Of a DNA stretch of 64,000 nt, positions 11,090 through 22,188 are shown in pieces (the stretch's first letter is position 1; each line of letters starts with the position of its first letter). A program made the translations under genes and the position numbers. Under the pieces are notes generated by a model, which made no database searches, had not been told where the DNA came from, and was given only the letters and a program-made list of their open reading frames with translations. Source of the stretch: Selaginella moellendorffii (Eukaryota; Streptophyta; Lycopodiopsida; Selaginellales; Selaginellaceae). The DNA lies in the NCBI RefSeq assembly GCF_000143415.4, contig NW_003314369.1:213122-277121 (forward strand), given 5' to 3'.

Positions 11090-12835
11090 CATGGGAGTTA
11101 TTGCTCAGCAATATGTTCAAAGACATCTTGGACCATCTCTGTCTAGGGTTTATGCTTTAAAGCAACGGTTCTCAATTCGTTAGCAATTGATGCATCCTCT
11201 TCAAAGCCAGTAAGGAACACAAGGACCAAAAGATCTTTGTTGATAAAGCTAGTGGGCAATGGCTTACTTTGGCTTGGGAAAGTCATTTTCTATAAAGATA
11301 ATGTTTGCATTGTTCAAGTACTCTTTTCCTCCATCAGTTCATATGGCTTTCATTTTTCTCTTAAGCTTCATCTCAGCATGTGAGTTGTAAAATTTAAAGG
11401 CTTCAATAACCTCACTCTTGCTCGAAGAAAAAAGATGTACATAATGCCACAAAAACATATTGTTTTCTTGCTTTGCAATCACAGGAAGGTGCCCAACATT
11501 CACTACATGCTGCCTTCCTAAAAAAAACCTTGTATAAATTCCCTTAATACTCTCTATGTAAGAGTTTCATCCTAGACACTTTGAACGTGTGCTTGTTAAC
11601 AAATCAAAATTCTTCTAAGTGTTCAATATGTTATCAACACCTTCATCATCAAAAATCACCACCACATTTTTGTCACAAACTTGAAGTTCCTTTGCAAAGT
11701 TGGGACATGCATCACATTTGTGAAAAACCATGTCTTTTCCATTGTCAAGCTTAAGCAAGTATATCTACCAAAACAACTCCACTATTTTGTTTGATAGATT
11801 TATACTCTTCAAACATGTATTTATTCATAGACATCAAGTTAGTAGAAGTAGAGTCCAAGACCCAAGTTTTACTATTCCCAAGAGTCTCAACATTTACTAC
11901 TCCCAAGAGTCTTTTTTTCTTCCATAATCACATCTTCTTCAATATTAGAGCAATCTTGAGCTCAATGGTTGTGCTCTCAACAAGTTTGCATTGGTCATGA
12001 CCAATGTGCTTGGATTCACTTTGTCCACCTTGCCTATAGCTTGAACAACCACTCCCTTGTGAGCTCTCAGCAGTTCCATGAGCTCAAGAGCCTTTAGGAG
12101 CTCTGTTTCCTCACCACACCCAGCATATCCATTGGCATGCCTCCTTGCTGCATGCCACAACCACACCCAGAACATGCCTTGCTTATCATATTTGGCTTGG
12201 CACACCTTGCATACATAGCCTGATGAATTTCATAGGTTTGGTTCTCTCCTTGCATAGCAAGGAGATTTGGCTCCCTTATCAAATCCTCTGCAGATCCTTC
12301 CCTTTTTTGTGGCAGAGGCTTGTAGAGCTTTGATTCGGGAACCTTATTATGCTCTTTACCTTGTGCAGCCAGGTCTGCAAACAACCGGCTTAGACATTCA
12401 TATCACCCCCCTCGAAGGTACACGCATCCAGCCGCAAATGGATCCCCATGACCTCCATGTCACTCTTCTTGCCCAACCATTTCCATACATGTCCTTTTGC
12501 CATGTTTACCTTGATAAAAATCCCATGACTCAGGTAGGAATAGATGCAGCAGACAACTCTAGTTCTCCAGTCTCTGGGCCTCCAGTCCATGGCCGACCAC
12601 TGGCTCTGGATCAGAGAAATCCACAATGCCATACACTCGAAGCATTTGGTTTCCATGAGCTTCTTCCAGAGGCTAAAATCTTTCCCACTGAGAACAAATC
12701 CATCAGGCTCATCTACAAGCACCCACGAGCAACAGCATGGCCGAGCATGTTAGAGAAAGGCTACAATGCACGGAAAACCTAACGTGAGTGGCACGCTCTA
12801 TTGAGTTCCAGCTTATATCTCACGGGAACAATCAT
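11090..12835 (-). mobile_element. Decayed Ty1/copia retrotransposon (gag, protease, integrase), minus strand
   Basis: Read from 12,835 down, the strand has an LTR-like end shared with 9579-9610, then frames with gag-like sequence (MLVDEPDGFVLSGKDFSLWK at 12,722) and a Cys-rich patch. Near 11,850 is a protease-like KTWVLDSTSTN (copia WILDSGAS). Further down come KQENNMFLWH and IEAFKFYNSHAEM, with TDGGKEYLNNANI resembling the integrase core (TDRGGEYLS). Stops and frameshifts interrupt every frame. Reverse transcriptase and RNase H are missing or lie beyond the recognisable part. Opposite orientation to the copia piece at 8930-9577. Confidence 0.7.
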
Positions 12836-13149
12836 GAATAGGGCGTTCGAGTGGGCATGTCCTGGACTTTTTCAAGGATGCCGTTGCGTGAGCCCTGTTA
12901 GGAGCCCCGCCCACGGTGTCTAGCTCGGGCATTGCAAAGAACAAGCTTTTGACCTGGTCTATGCTGGGCATAGAACACTAGGACAAGGTCTCGTTCTCGA
13001 AAAACGATAAGGCTTGCTCGATCTTACTTTGAAAATCAAAGTCTAGGAGATTGTGCATTTATATGTGTAGAACCTAATGTCAAGGATTGTAATACTTTCA
13101 ACATTTAATCGGTTTTGCATAGGGTTTTTTTTTTTGTATTTCTTAATTT

Positions 13150-13480
13150 TTGAGAAAATAAAGTGAGCGTTTGCAGTTACCCCGCGGATTCCTGGCATTG
13201 CCTCGAACATCCCTTGATTCTTCAACGCTCCTGTTTTGAGCGTGTATAGAGAGCATTGTGTTTGTGGTTGGAAAAGAAGCATTGCTTCCACAACTTGTCC
13301 AAGTTCCATGTGTAAATGTCTCGCGGGGGTATCTTGTCGAAACTGGCAATGCTGGCAATATCCTGCCAGAAGGGTGCAGATTTGATACTCAGGCCATCAA
13401 TACTGAAAATCGAGTTATGATTCTTTCGTGCGACTAGCATCGTATGAAGAAATGCTGTGACCAGGCATAGCATCTACAGA
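13150..13480 (-). pseudogene. PPR-repeat relic, minus strand
   Basis: Two fragments in different frames resemble pentatricopeptide motifs: ASFDKIPPRDIYTWN (compare VFDxMPxRDxxTWN) and GMFEAMPGIRGVTANAHF (compare xMFExMPxRDVVTxNAM). The frame changes between them and no start is present. This is a broken piece of a PLS-class PPR gene, a family often seen as relics in large-family genomes. Confidence 0.5.
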
Positions 13481-13579
13481 ATCAACAAGATGCCCACACA
13501 TGGCATATGCCGAAAGAAATGTGTTCGACGTCATCTATCGTGCTTGCTGTTGAAAAGCTTCTGGCTTCGGCCACCTCTA

Positions 13580-13890
13580 AAAGAGCGGCATTACATGTAA
13601 CAAGATCGCCGGAGAGGGACATGGAAGCTGGCGGCGACCAGGCAAGGTTTTGACGAGATGCCCGGCAATGGTTCGTGCAGCACGGAGATCCGCAGGAAGC
13701 CAGGAGAATCCTGAATGAGGCAATGCCGGAGTACAACCTCTACTGCTGGAATACGCTGCTGGCAGCCGTAGTGAAGCCTGGGCAAATCTTTGATGCAATG
13801 CCCCAGTGGGACCTGGTCAGCTGGACACTTCTCCTCTTCTCGCTCGCCCAGCACGGCGGTGACCTCAATCAAGCAGCTCTTTGATTCACC
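13580..13890 (+). pseudogene. PPR-repeat relic, plus strand
   Basis: An open stretch reads HGDPQEARRILNEAMPEYNL, then YCWNTLLAAV, KPGQIFDAMPQWDLVSWTLL and LFSLAQHGGDLNQA. These are recognisable PLS-class PPR motifs (VFDxMPxRDLVSWTxMLxAYAQHGDLxxA). There is no initiator context. The upstream part (13,588-13,660) carries a related motif in another frame, so at least one frameshift is present. Confidence 0.6.
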
Positions 13891-14629
13891 GTTCACTACC
13901 TAGCCCTCGCACTTGATTTTTTATTTTGCGGAAAGATTTTTGAAGCCGAGCAAGTAAACCAACTGGATCAGCCCGGTCAACCGCCATACTCACGGAAGGA
14001 AGAACCCCAAATCTCAAAGTTTGGCATTACACACACACCCACACAAAATGTGTGACACAAAGGGATTGCATTAAAGAGAGGATGAAATCTCAATTTCATC
14101 CGGTTCTTGTATGTAATGAAATGCATAGTACTCACTAGATGTCTGCTGAAGAGGATCTTGCTTCCTGCCATGCACTAGTGAGGAACCAGATTTAAAATGA
14201 TAAAACCTAGACATACCATATGGTAACAAGAATCATCCTCTGGGTCATCTGCAAAAGAACAGGTCAGATTAGCTACCTTGCTTGAGCTTAAGCCTTACCA
14301 ATCTTGAGGACACTTAACACACTATCCTTGGGTTTGTGGGCGTGCCTGATTACTATTAAGGATTTTGCTTTGGTCCTTGAATGGTGCAACTAGATTTACA
14401 CGCCTCATTCAGGCCTTGAAAGGATGGAGCACTGTCCAAGCAAAGTATGGACCTCATCATCTACGCCACTTTGCAATCCATCTCCCCAATGTAGGTACTA
14501 GATACTGATCTGTCGTTTGTAGACATTGTAACGGGCTGAGTGTTCAATTTAAACAAACCCTAACTAAGTGTTGATGTGGCAAGTGAGTTGTGTTCTTGAG
14601 CATCAGAATGAGAATTTTTAGACAGTTAC

Positions 14630-14950
14630 ATGGTCAATTGCAATACTATAAACATATTCCCAAGATGCTTGTGTGAATATGCCCACAATGGGCATATTCC
14701 TGATGCAAAAAGAATTTCGCCGAATCCAGAAGATTCTTTGACGAGATCCGAAGATCTTTCGCTGAATGCTGGAGAGGAGCCTGATCTCTCTGGTGGCGGC
14801 GTATGGCTACCGGAAAAGATGGCCGAGATTGACGCAGCGATGGTGGGAGCGATCGGTAGGAGAATCCTGAACAAGATACTGCTCAGCGGGAGTGAAGAAG
14901 AGCCTGGCGGCGCCTCCTGCGGCGCAAATCTTCGATGCAATGCCTAACCG
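14630..14950 (+). pseudogene. Further PPR-derived relic
   Basis: Fragments LCEYAHNGHIPDAKRI, ESRRFFDEI and AQIFDAMPNR occur in different frames along this stretch. The last is nearly the same as QIFDAMPQWD in the relic at 13,580-13,890. All fit PPR helices, and no single frame links them. The 740 bp between the two relics holds no gene I can see. Confidence 0.45.
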
Positions 14951-15281
14951 GTATCGATTGGCTTACCGGTGGCTTTCCTACAAATATAGAAGGAGATGAA
15001 ACTTTTGACAGGAGTTATGCAAGAGAGAAGGCTCTTAGCACTTGAGGAACGCAGGTGGAGGCAGCCTTGGAGGTCTAAAACGAAGGGAAGCCCGAGTGCC
15101 ATAAAACAGCAGACCTGCGCTTCTCGAATGATCCGAGTTTCTCGCTACTGGAAACACTTTTACTTGAAAAAGAAACAAACCATTCCACTTCTCTACCACT
15201 ATGATCATCCCGAGGACGGTCTTAAGCTCACGGATAGAAGGCCTTGATCTCGTCGATTCTAAAGGAGAAGAAAGCAGAAGG

Positions 15282-15333
15282 AAAGAAACTTGTTTTATTC
15301 GCTTTTATAATAAAAAGAACTAAATGTAAAGCT
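15282..15333 (-). repeat. 3'-flank segment duplicated at 22,138-22,188
   Basis: Fifty of 52 positions agree with 22,138-22,188, with one base indel and one substitution. On the minus strand both lie shortly downstream of a stop codon, consistent with a shared 3' UTR or end-of-transcript sequence that was copied. Confidence 0.85.
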
Positions 15334-15391
15334 AGGTACGGGCCTTCCCGCCTGAACCACTCGCCCGAGTCATAGATGTCTACTGTTGAAG

Positions 15392-15640
15392 CTAAAACTC
15401 TTGCCTCTCGCGGCTGCACACGAAGATGGAGGTGAGCCGCACAAAGTTCACGAATCCGAAGGTGGCCAGGCAGAGCAACCCGGCGCCTGTGCAGGCGACC
15501 GTCATGCCCTTACTGGCTTGACAAAAAAGGCATCCAGACTTGAGATAGAGGTGGGGAACGCAGCAGTGGGAGTGTACGTACCCTTTGCGGAAGCCTGAAG
15601 AACACAAGCTCCAGCTCTGTGACGACTTCCCCACTAGCAA
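15392..15640 (-). CDS. Possible 59-aa single-span membrane protein (two exons)
   Basis: Exon 1 (15,640-15,582) encodes MLVGKSSQSWSLCSSGFRKG. A 69-bp intron with GTACGT...CCAG ends joins it in phase to exon 2 (15,512-15,392), which encodes KGMTVACTGAGLLCLATFGF followed by VNFVRLTSIFVCSRERQEF and a stop. The middle forms one hydrophobic span. A TATAAATA box lies at about 15,688-15,695 on the same strand, 48 bp before the ATG. The 52 bp at 15,282-15,333 downstream are nearly identical to sequence downstream of the ELIP gene. I do not recognise the protein; it could be an ELIP-locus fragment or a real small organelle protein. Confidence 0.35.
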   Translation of the reverse strand: MLVGKSSQSWSLCSSGFRKGYVHSHCCVPHLYLKSGCLFCQASKGMTVACTGAGLLCLATFGFVNFVRLTSIFVCSRERQEF

Positions 15641-15812
15641 TCGCTCCTGTTCGCCACATTGTGTGTGCCATACAGTCTTGTTGAAGGAAGGATATTTATA
15701 CTCCCTCAGTGGTCATGTCGTTTGGTCATGTCATTGTTTGACATGGCTTTGGAAGATCAAGAGTCTGCGATTGCATTTGCAATAGTCCACAAATGTCACT
15801 GTGATTGATTAG

Positions 15813-16098
15813 CATACTTGCATTCGAACGGGTACGATTAATAAAAAACGCCGTTTAAAACGTGCGTATAATACGGCGTTTAAAACGGCGTTTAAACACC
15901 AAGAATATTTTAAAAAACCCTAAAGAATATGCTTTCTTTTACTTAGGATTAGGGTTCATGTAAAATCAGGGTTCGATAAAATTAGGGTTCGAAAAAAACT
16001 GAAAACCATTATACCCGTTCGAAAAAAAGCTAAACGGGTATTAAACGTTCGATACCCGTTCGAATCCGGTTGCGTTCGAATGTTCGGATGCAAGTATG
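15813..16098. mobile_element. hAT-like MITE with 8-bp target site duplication
   Basis: The 286-bp element has terminal inverted repeats CATACTTGCATTCGAAC and, on the complementary strand at the other end, CATACTTGCATCCGAAC (16 of 17 match). It is flanked on both sides by TTGATTAG (15,805-15,812 and 16,099-16,106). Subterminal inverted copies of CGAACGGGTA/TACCCGTTCG and a cluster of AACGCCGTTTAAAACG-type palindromes fill the ends. There is no coding capacity. An 8-bp duplication is characteristic of hAT transposons; the family name is inferred. It inserted beside the 3' end of the pyruvate dehydrogenase pseudogene. Confidence 0.85.
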
Positions 16099-16114
16099 TT
16101 GATTAGAAAGCTCT

Positions 16115-17335
16115 TTCATAGATTATTGCAAACCAAAGGTGCGATAAAACCTTTGTCGTTGTTCTGTCTCTAAAAAATTTTGCTGTGTGAAGGCCGGATC
16201 CTCGCCCCCGTATTTCCCATCCAGCCCGATTCCAAAGCCTCTGCGATCCACAAACGTTCTCCAGGAGCTGGCTGTGAGGTGGAAGAAGCAACGTGTCTGC
16301 AAACTCCACAGCATCCTCCACAATCTCCTCAATCTTCTTTTTGATGGCTTTCAACTCTGCCTCACTGGCCAGTCTTTCTTCCAGCAAGTACTTCTTGAAA
16401 GGAGCGATGGGATCGCAAGCATCATACTTGCTCTTTTGCCCTGGACAGAAAGAAAGAACAAAATTTAGCTTCCAAAGAACCAAAGAAAAGAGTGAAGAAC
16501 AAAGTGAGGCACTTACCAGGCTTGCAGAGCTCGTCTGAATCAGTGAGAGAATAACCTCTATATACTGATAAGTCTCACACTCCAGTAATGTTGGGCGTCA
16601 CCCTCCGAGCTCCCTTGGCCACCTTGCCGACTTTGAGCACATCCATTCCATCGATGTGAACTCCATGCATAGATCTACGGCACTGACATAGCTCGAAAGT
16701 GGTCCATGCCGATCGCCCAGAGGTTGTTCTCCACCACGTGGACAATCGGCAGCTTCCACAGCACTGCCATGTCCAAGCACTCCAAGAACTGCCAATTGTT
16801 GCAAGTCCCATCTCCGAAAACGCCAGTGTCACTGCGTTCACACTGAGATCCTTGAGAACTTCCTGCAAGAACTTGGTCGAGAAGGATGCTCCAGTTGCCC
16901 ATTACCGATGAAAGCAAATCCTCCCAGCAGCAGAGAACATATGCATGGATCCACCTTGGCCGCGGCAGCAGCCAGTGGATTTGCCGAAGAGCTCGCTCAT
17001 CACTTGCCTGGCAGGGATGCCTTTGCTCACCGCGTGGACGTGATTGCGGTAAGTACTGCAAATGTAGTCCCCTTGAGCGCCTTGATGAATCCCGTGGACA
17101 CGGCCTCCTGTCCACTGTTGGACGAATACAAACATCTTGCTCCTATAATACATCTGCCCAAGGATCATGTCCTCGTAGAGCCCCAATCCCTCCTCCCTCC
17201 TCACGAGCTGGAGAGATTCCTTCACAGGGGCCGCTGTGGAGGCCAGCAGCAGCACAGCTGATCCATGGAAATCCTGGCCCTCCTGCCCGCAAACGCGCTG
17301 CTCCTTGCATATAAGAATGTCTGCCAAATCAACCA
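16115..17335 (-). pseudogene. Plastid-type pyruvate dehydrogenase E1-alpha pseudogene
   Basis: From 17,335 down, the fragments follow the order of a chloroplast PDH E1-alpha subunit (thiamine-diphosphate-dependent, acetyl-CoA for fatty acid synthesis). They are [68 protein letters not shown], then [20 protein letters not shown] (the ThDP-binding GDG...NN), [50 protein letters not shown], and RGFGIGLDGKYGGEDPAFTQ near the end. At least four frame changes, small internal deletions and a stop after ICFHR break the frame. Intron-like gaps remain, so it arose by DNA duplication rather than retroposition. A functional copy is presumably elsewhere. Confidence 0.85.
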
Positions 17336-17757
17336 TAGCAGCATATCAGCCGCACTACCTTTCTCCTTTCAAAGCCAATGGTCTTTGCAATGTATTGAAA
17401 ATGCCAAAACATACCTGTAGTTACAAAAAAGAACTTTAAAACTTTTATACATATGAATTCCTCAAAAGCACTGCTGCGAGGTTAGAGTGGGAAACCAAAC
17501 GTGTTTGTATATTTGTGATTTATAGCTAAGGGGCACAGTGCTGCTCTTTTGAGACAAAAGTACCAGTAGAGGGCCTGTGCGACCGTGATACAGTTGAGTG
17601 TGGTCGGGGCCATCTATTGAGGACATCCTTATGTCAAGCATAAAATCTTGATTCCATTTCTTCTTCTTTTTTCATAATTTGATGGAGGCAAACTAAACCC
17701 TAAGCGAATATGCTAGCGCTTTTAATAATCCTTTACTTTTCTCACTGTAACAGCATT

Positions 17758-20619
17758 TTAAACACGCCAAGGACTCCTCTTTTTGCTCAAACGCTTGGGC
17801 TCTTCATCAACACTCTCATCTTGCTCATTACTAGGTAAAACCTACAAATAAAACATAAAAAATAGTAATAAAAGCATTAAAATAACTTACCAAATGGATA
17901 TAGACATTCATGAACCTTTGGCACAAGCACAATCATCTTTTCAGATTTTTTGACTTTGGAAATCAAATTATCCAATGCTTGATCAATCATAAAAACCATG
18001 GCGTAGTTCCCATCTGAAAAGATCCACAATTACCACCCACAAATAGAAGTTAAGTACCTTCCATCCATTGCTCTATCGTCCATATCTTCTTTTGAAAGTC
18101 TTCTTCACACTTGGCTTGCTGTCCTTCCCAAACATCCCTGTTACATTACATTACATTAAGCATTTTATAAAGGTTTTAATACCTGTGTTTACTCTCAATA
18201 AATAAAAAGAAGTCCTGCAACTTGTTCTCAACATCCACCAGCTGCAGATGGATGAAGCTATCAGGTCCGTGGCTCCCAACACCAACCCAATAAAATTGCT
18301 GACTGTTGTCTTTTAGAAAGGCCTGAAATACGTCTGCTGTATGTATCTGACGAGGCTGACGTGTTGGACGTCCAAACTTTGCACCAGCTGGCACCCGGAA
18401 CTTCAAAGCTTGCATACTTCCAGGAATGTGGAAATTGGAGGGAAGAATTTCTTTGAGCCTGAACTCAAATACTGTTCCCTCTCCCTCACGATCATGAAAA
18501 AGCCGCAACATATGTATCATCAACACAATGGACATCAGATCAAATACCTCCTTGTCTATGGGATTAGATCTTAGTTTAGGTGGACACAAATTGAGCTCCG
18601 CCACATGTAGGTTCTCAACGAGATGGTAAATGAGGAATGGAGAGAACATGATGGAGAAAGACCGCATTCCATCAGCATCTTCATCTTTTGATAATTTAAT
18701 CTTCTTATTAGATGACAGCTCCTGTACATTGACACCACATAAGTTTTGCAATAACTCTGAAATATCAAAAAAGCACCTCGTTGCGTAAGAGTCCAACTAA
18801 ACCGCAAGACTCTAAACACCCCCACTTATCTTCGTATTTGCTACCTGGCCAAACTTGTTCTTCCCTACTGATCAGGGTCCCCAGCAGCGCAACATAAAAA
18901 GCTCGCAACACCAACAAATACCTCTCGTCCTTAAGGTACCCAAAATAAAAACCATGTCTGATATTACCCCATGCAGTCTCAAGGAGATCGATTTGGGTGA
19001 GATCTTGATTCACCTGTAACAAACATAGAAATTTTCACATCACATCAAGGGAAAAACAAAAAAAAACAAAAAAGAACAGAAGAAACCTTTTCATAAAACT
19101 TCGAAGCATCCAAAGGAAGGTGGTCAGACATCAACCCTCTCAAAAGGTGTTCAAGCATGCGAGGATTCCCTCCTGATAACTTTATCAGGTTCCTTAGTCC
19201 GTCCTTCAGCTCAAATGGTTTCTCCATGTCCAGAGTATTTCCTAGTCTTGTAAGGAAGATTTTCGTAACTCTAACCACCTCCGTCTCTTTCAAAGGCCTG
19301 ATAGGTATAAAAATACTTGTAAGCTTCTCTGTTGATGTGTAGCGCATTGTGGCCCCGGCAAATTGGGTCGTTGCTGCTGTAAGTATAGGAAACGTCAGGC
19401 TCCCTCGGCTATCTTTGATATGTTGAACATAGGCCGAGAAAGCATCATGAATCCAGGACGATGCAGGTGGGCGGCCCGGCTCAGGTTGGGCCTTGTTGAC
19501 TTCATCAAAAAACCAAGATAGACTTATCCGCAGGAACCTTAAGACCAGTTCGAATGAAGTCGATCACATCTCCCAAAGTCAGCACATTCCTCAGGCCTGG
19601 AAATTTGCCATCCAACCCCCTGAGAAAGCAGCCATAACCAGTAGTATTCATTGGACAAAGAGCTGCATGAAGGCACCGAAGGGCCAAAACCTGTTTGGCT
19701 GCCAGGCCGTTCTCCAGGTGAATTACATGCCCTGCCCTAGTAGTTTCAACCGAATGATACATTGTAAGATCTTTGCCGGTCTCCAACACGTTGTTCCCCA
19801 TTTCTTTGAACTGTTTTACGAGCCTTTTGTCGCCTAGCTGATCCTCTAGAAGGCCATCTATATCCCCTGTTTTAGTGTCCCTCTCCCACGCTTCTCTGAG
19901 AAGAGCTGAGAGGCATGTCCCGACAGTTGTTTTACCTGCGCCGGGAATTCCAATGAGCATCAACAAGAACTCTTTTCGTTCAATATCCGAGGCATTGGCC
20001 GTCGTGTTCATGAAAGTTCCAAACACCCTTGCAGCGGCTGCCATGAAATGCTGAATCGTCTCCTCCCTTCCGACCAACGTAAAATAATCTCCCAAGTCCG
20101 TATGTAAACACGGCGGCCCACCGTTGTCCAGAAGAGGCAACTTGCAGGTTGACACCCTCGTCTCAGGCATCCCGTGAAAACACCTTGCGCGCTGCAGTTT
20201 TTCTCCGTATACATCCAGCAACTTCGACACTACAACACAAACTGATGCAAAACGAACTCATTATAAAACAACGGAAGAAAAACCATACAAGAGGAAGTGC
20301 TTACCTGGCGCAGCTTGAAGTGTTATTGCCGCTGAAACAGAAATGTAAACTTGTCAGTTAGGCAAATACATAGCCACACACATGGAAACAGGTGCAGCCA
20401 GAGAATCCAAACATAGAGGAGGCAATAAGCAGCCAGCCCACAAAGGCAAGTCAACCACTTACTCTCAAGCTCCCGCAGCTTTTCATCCCACAGCTGCTTC
20501 TTTGCCTCCCGCAGCTGCTTCTTTTCCTCCCGCAGCTGCTTCCTCTTCTTGGTATCCTTTTTCTTTTCGATTTGCTTCTCAACTGTTTCAATTTTCTCCT
20601 CTACGCTATCCAGCTCCAT
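17758..20619 (-). CDS. Crinkler-like P-loop NTPase with PD-(D/E)XK-like nuclease domain (two frame breaks)
   Basis: Exon 1 (20,619-20,463) starts MELDSVEEKIETVEKQ and is a Lys/Glu-rich coiled coil. A 27-bp exon near 20,307-20,333 encodes TAITLQAAP. The next exon (from about 20,232) encodes VSKLLDVYGEKL, a Walker A LIGIPGAGKTT, and an FDEVNKAQ Walker B region near 19,500. After KFYEKV (19,087) it splices to VNQDLTQIDLLETAW (19,016). Near 18,270-18,190, GPDSFIHLQLVD and FFLFIESK fit a PD...ExK nuclease core. Small exons follow: WEGQQAKCEEDFQKK, DGNYAMVFMIDQAL, and a basic tail (PKRLSKKR). Apparent +1 frame breaks occur near 19,503 and 18,770. NTPase plus restriction-endonuclease-fold modules are the layout described for Crinkler (CRN) proteins. 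Family placement is by motif order only; the gene may be a pseudogene. Confidence 0.6.
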
Positions 20620-21395
20620 GCTGGGCTGTTAACCCTAGCCACCCTTAAATCTTTTATAAAGAAACTAGTGGAAACGCTAAATTATGGTTTATATTAAAGA
20701 TACTTAACAAAATTAATATTAAACACTAATTATAAATGAATTAGTAAAAAATCAAGGTGGTGACACTCCTCTAGCATAGATTGAGGACCACTACCATAAC
20801 ATAAAGCAGCTCATGCCAAAGTTAAAATATATAATAGAGTAGTTGCCTTTCTTTGACGAATAATGAGTGGTTTAGTCATGACATAGTATTAGATGGTATG
20901 ACCATTTTTTCAGAGGAATTTAGGTGGTAACATTGTTATAACAATGGTTTTGTGCATAAATATAATAACATACAATTATGAAGATTGTCTTTTATATATA
21001 TTATGGCCTATCTAAGGCCTTAAACATCATCTAACATACTCCCTTTTGATGCATGGGCAATCCCATTAATGTGATGGTATGCTCTAAGTACACATGAAAG
21101 CTTTCTACATTACTTTGGTTATATATATGATTGCAAAGGCGTAGTAACTCTTTGAAAACTAAACCACTATGTGCATCAACAATCAAGAGGGACTTTACAT
21201 ATGTATCTCATGAAAAATCTTAAAGTGAGGCCATATTGGATAGTATGACCATTTTCATACTATCTAAAGTTATGCTAGTATGTAAAGTCCCTAGCATGAC
21301 TTTACATAGTATGAAGTATAGTCATAATATCCAATGATACTTCATACTATAACCATGAAGTATGTAAAGTCATACTAGCATATGTATAACTAGCC

Positions 21396-21424
21396 TATGT
21401 CCACTTCAATATGAAGTGGACATA
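21396..21424. repeat. Palindrome, 13-bp arms with 3-bp loop
   Basis: TATGTCCACTTCA, ATA, TGAAGTGGACATA: perfect 13-bp arms. It adjoins the foldback region and may mark the core or end of a decayed inverted-repeat element. Confidence 0.8.
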
Positions 21425-22137
21425 TTGAAACACATGTATAGAATTAACTCTTTGTGAAACTTATTCTAGCCAAATATAAACCACAAGAACTCTTAATGGA
21501 CTCTATTTCCGGACTCTATGGACGTCCAATTGATCACTCAAAACCACTGCAATTTTGATCACTCAAAATCACCACTTTATAGCCTAGATTAGGATATGAT
21601 ACCCATGTGACACTTATAGTTAGTATTGCAATCATGATAGCTCATCTCTTTCAACTATATCTATCTTGATAGCATGTTATCTATAAAAATGCCATTGTCA
21701 AATGATTGGAAGGTGAATAGGGGGCCTATGAGATTAAAGCCCACACAAAAGGAGGGAAATGGTCATAATCAAAAGATCATAAATTTGCATTCAATGAGAC
21801 ATGAATGAGACAAATGTTAAATTCTAATGGTTGTTATATTATTAGTTATATGGCAGTTTTGCATATTATAGGCAATCTAAGTTAGATTCATATATAGGAT
21901 ACCCCACATTAATATGATATGCAATAAAAAATTAAAAATAAAAGAAAGATATACCCATTTATTCTTTATTTTAATATCTTATGTATTAAATTGTACTAAG
22001 CAGATATGGCAAGAAAAATGTGATTGCATAAATCTGAAAAGTTCAATTCAAAATGAATGAATGATACTTTTAAACACACTTAAACACTATTTAAATATGT
22101 TATGAATAATATTTAAAGATGCTTCTAATGTATTTTT

Positions 22138-22188
22138 AAAGAAACTTGTTTATTCGCTTTTATAATAATAAGAACTAAATGTAAAGCT
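22138..22188 (-). repeat. ELIP 3'-flank segment, copy of 15,282-15,333
   Basis: Nearly identical to 15,282-15,333 (see there). It lies about 165-210 bp past the ELIP stop codon on the same strand. Confidence 0.85.

Noticed and set aside
15228-15419. 63-codon minus-strand frame ending near the small membrane protein gene
   Set aside because: It overlaps the second exon in another phase and lacks supporting structure.
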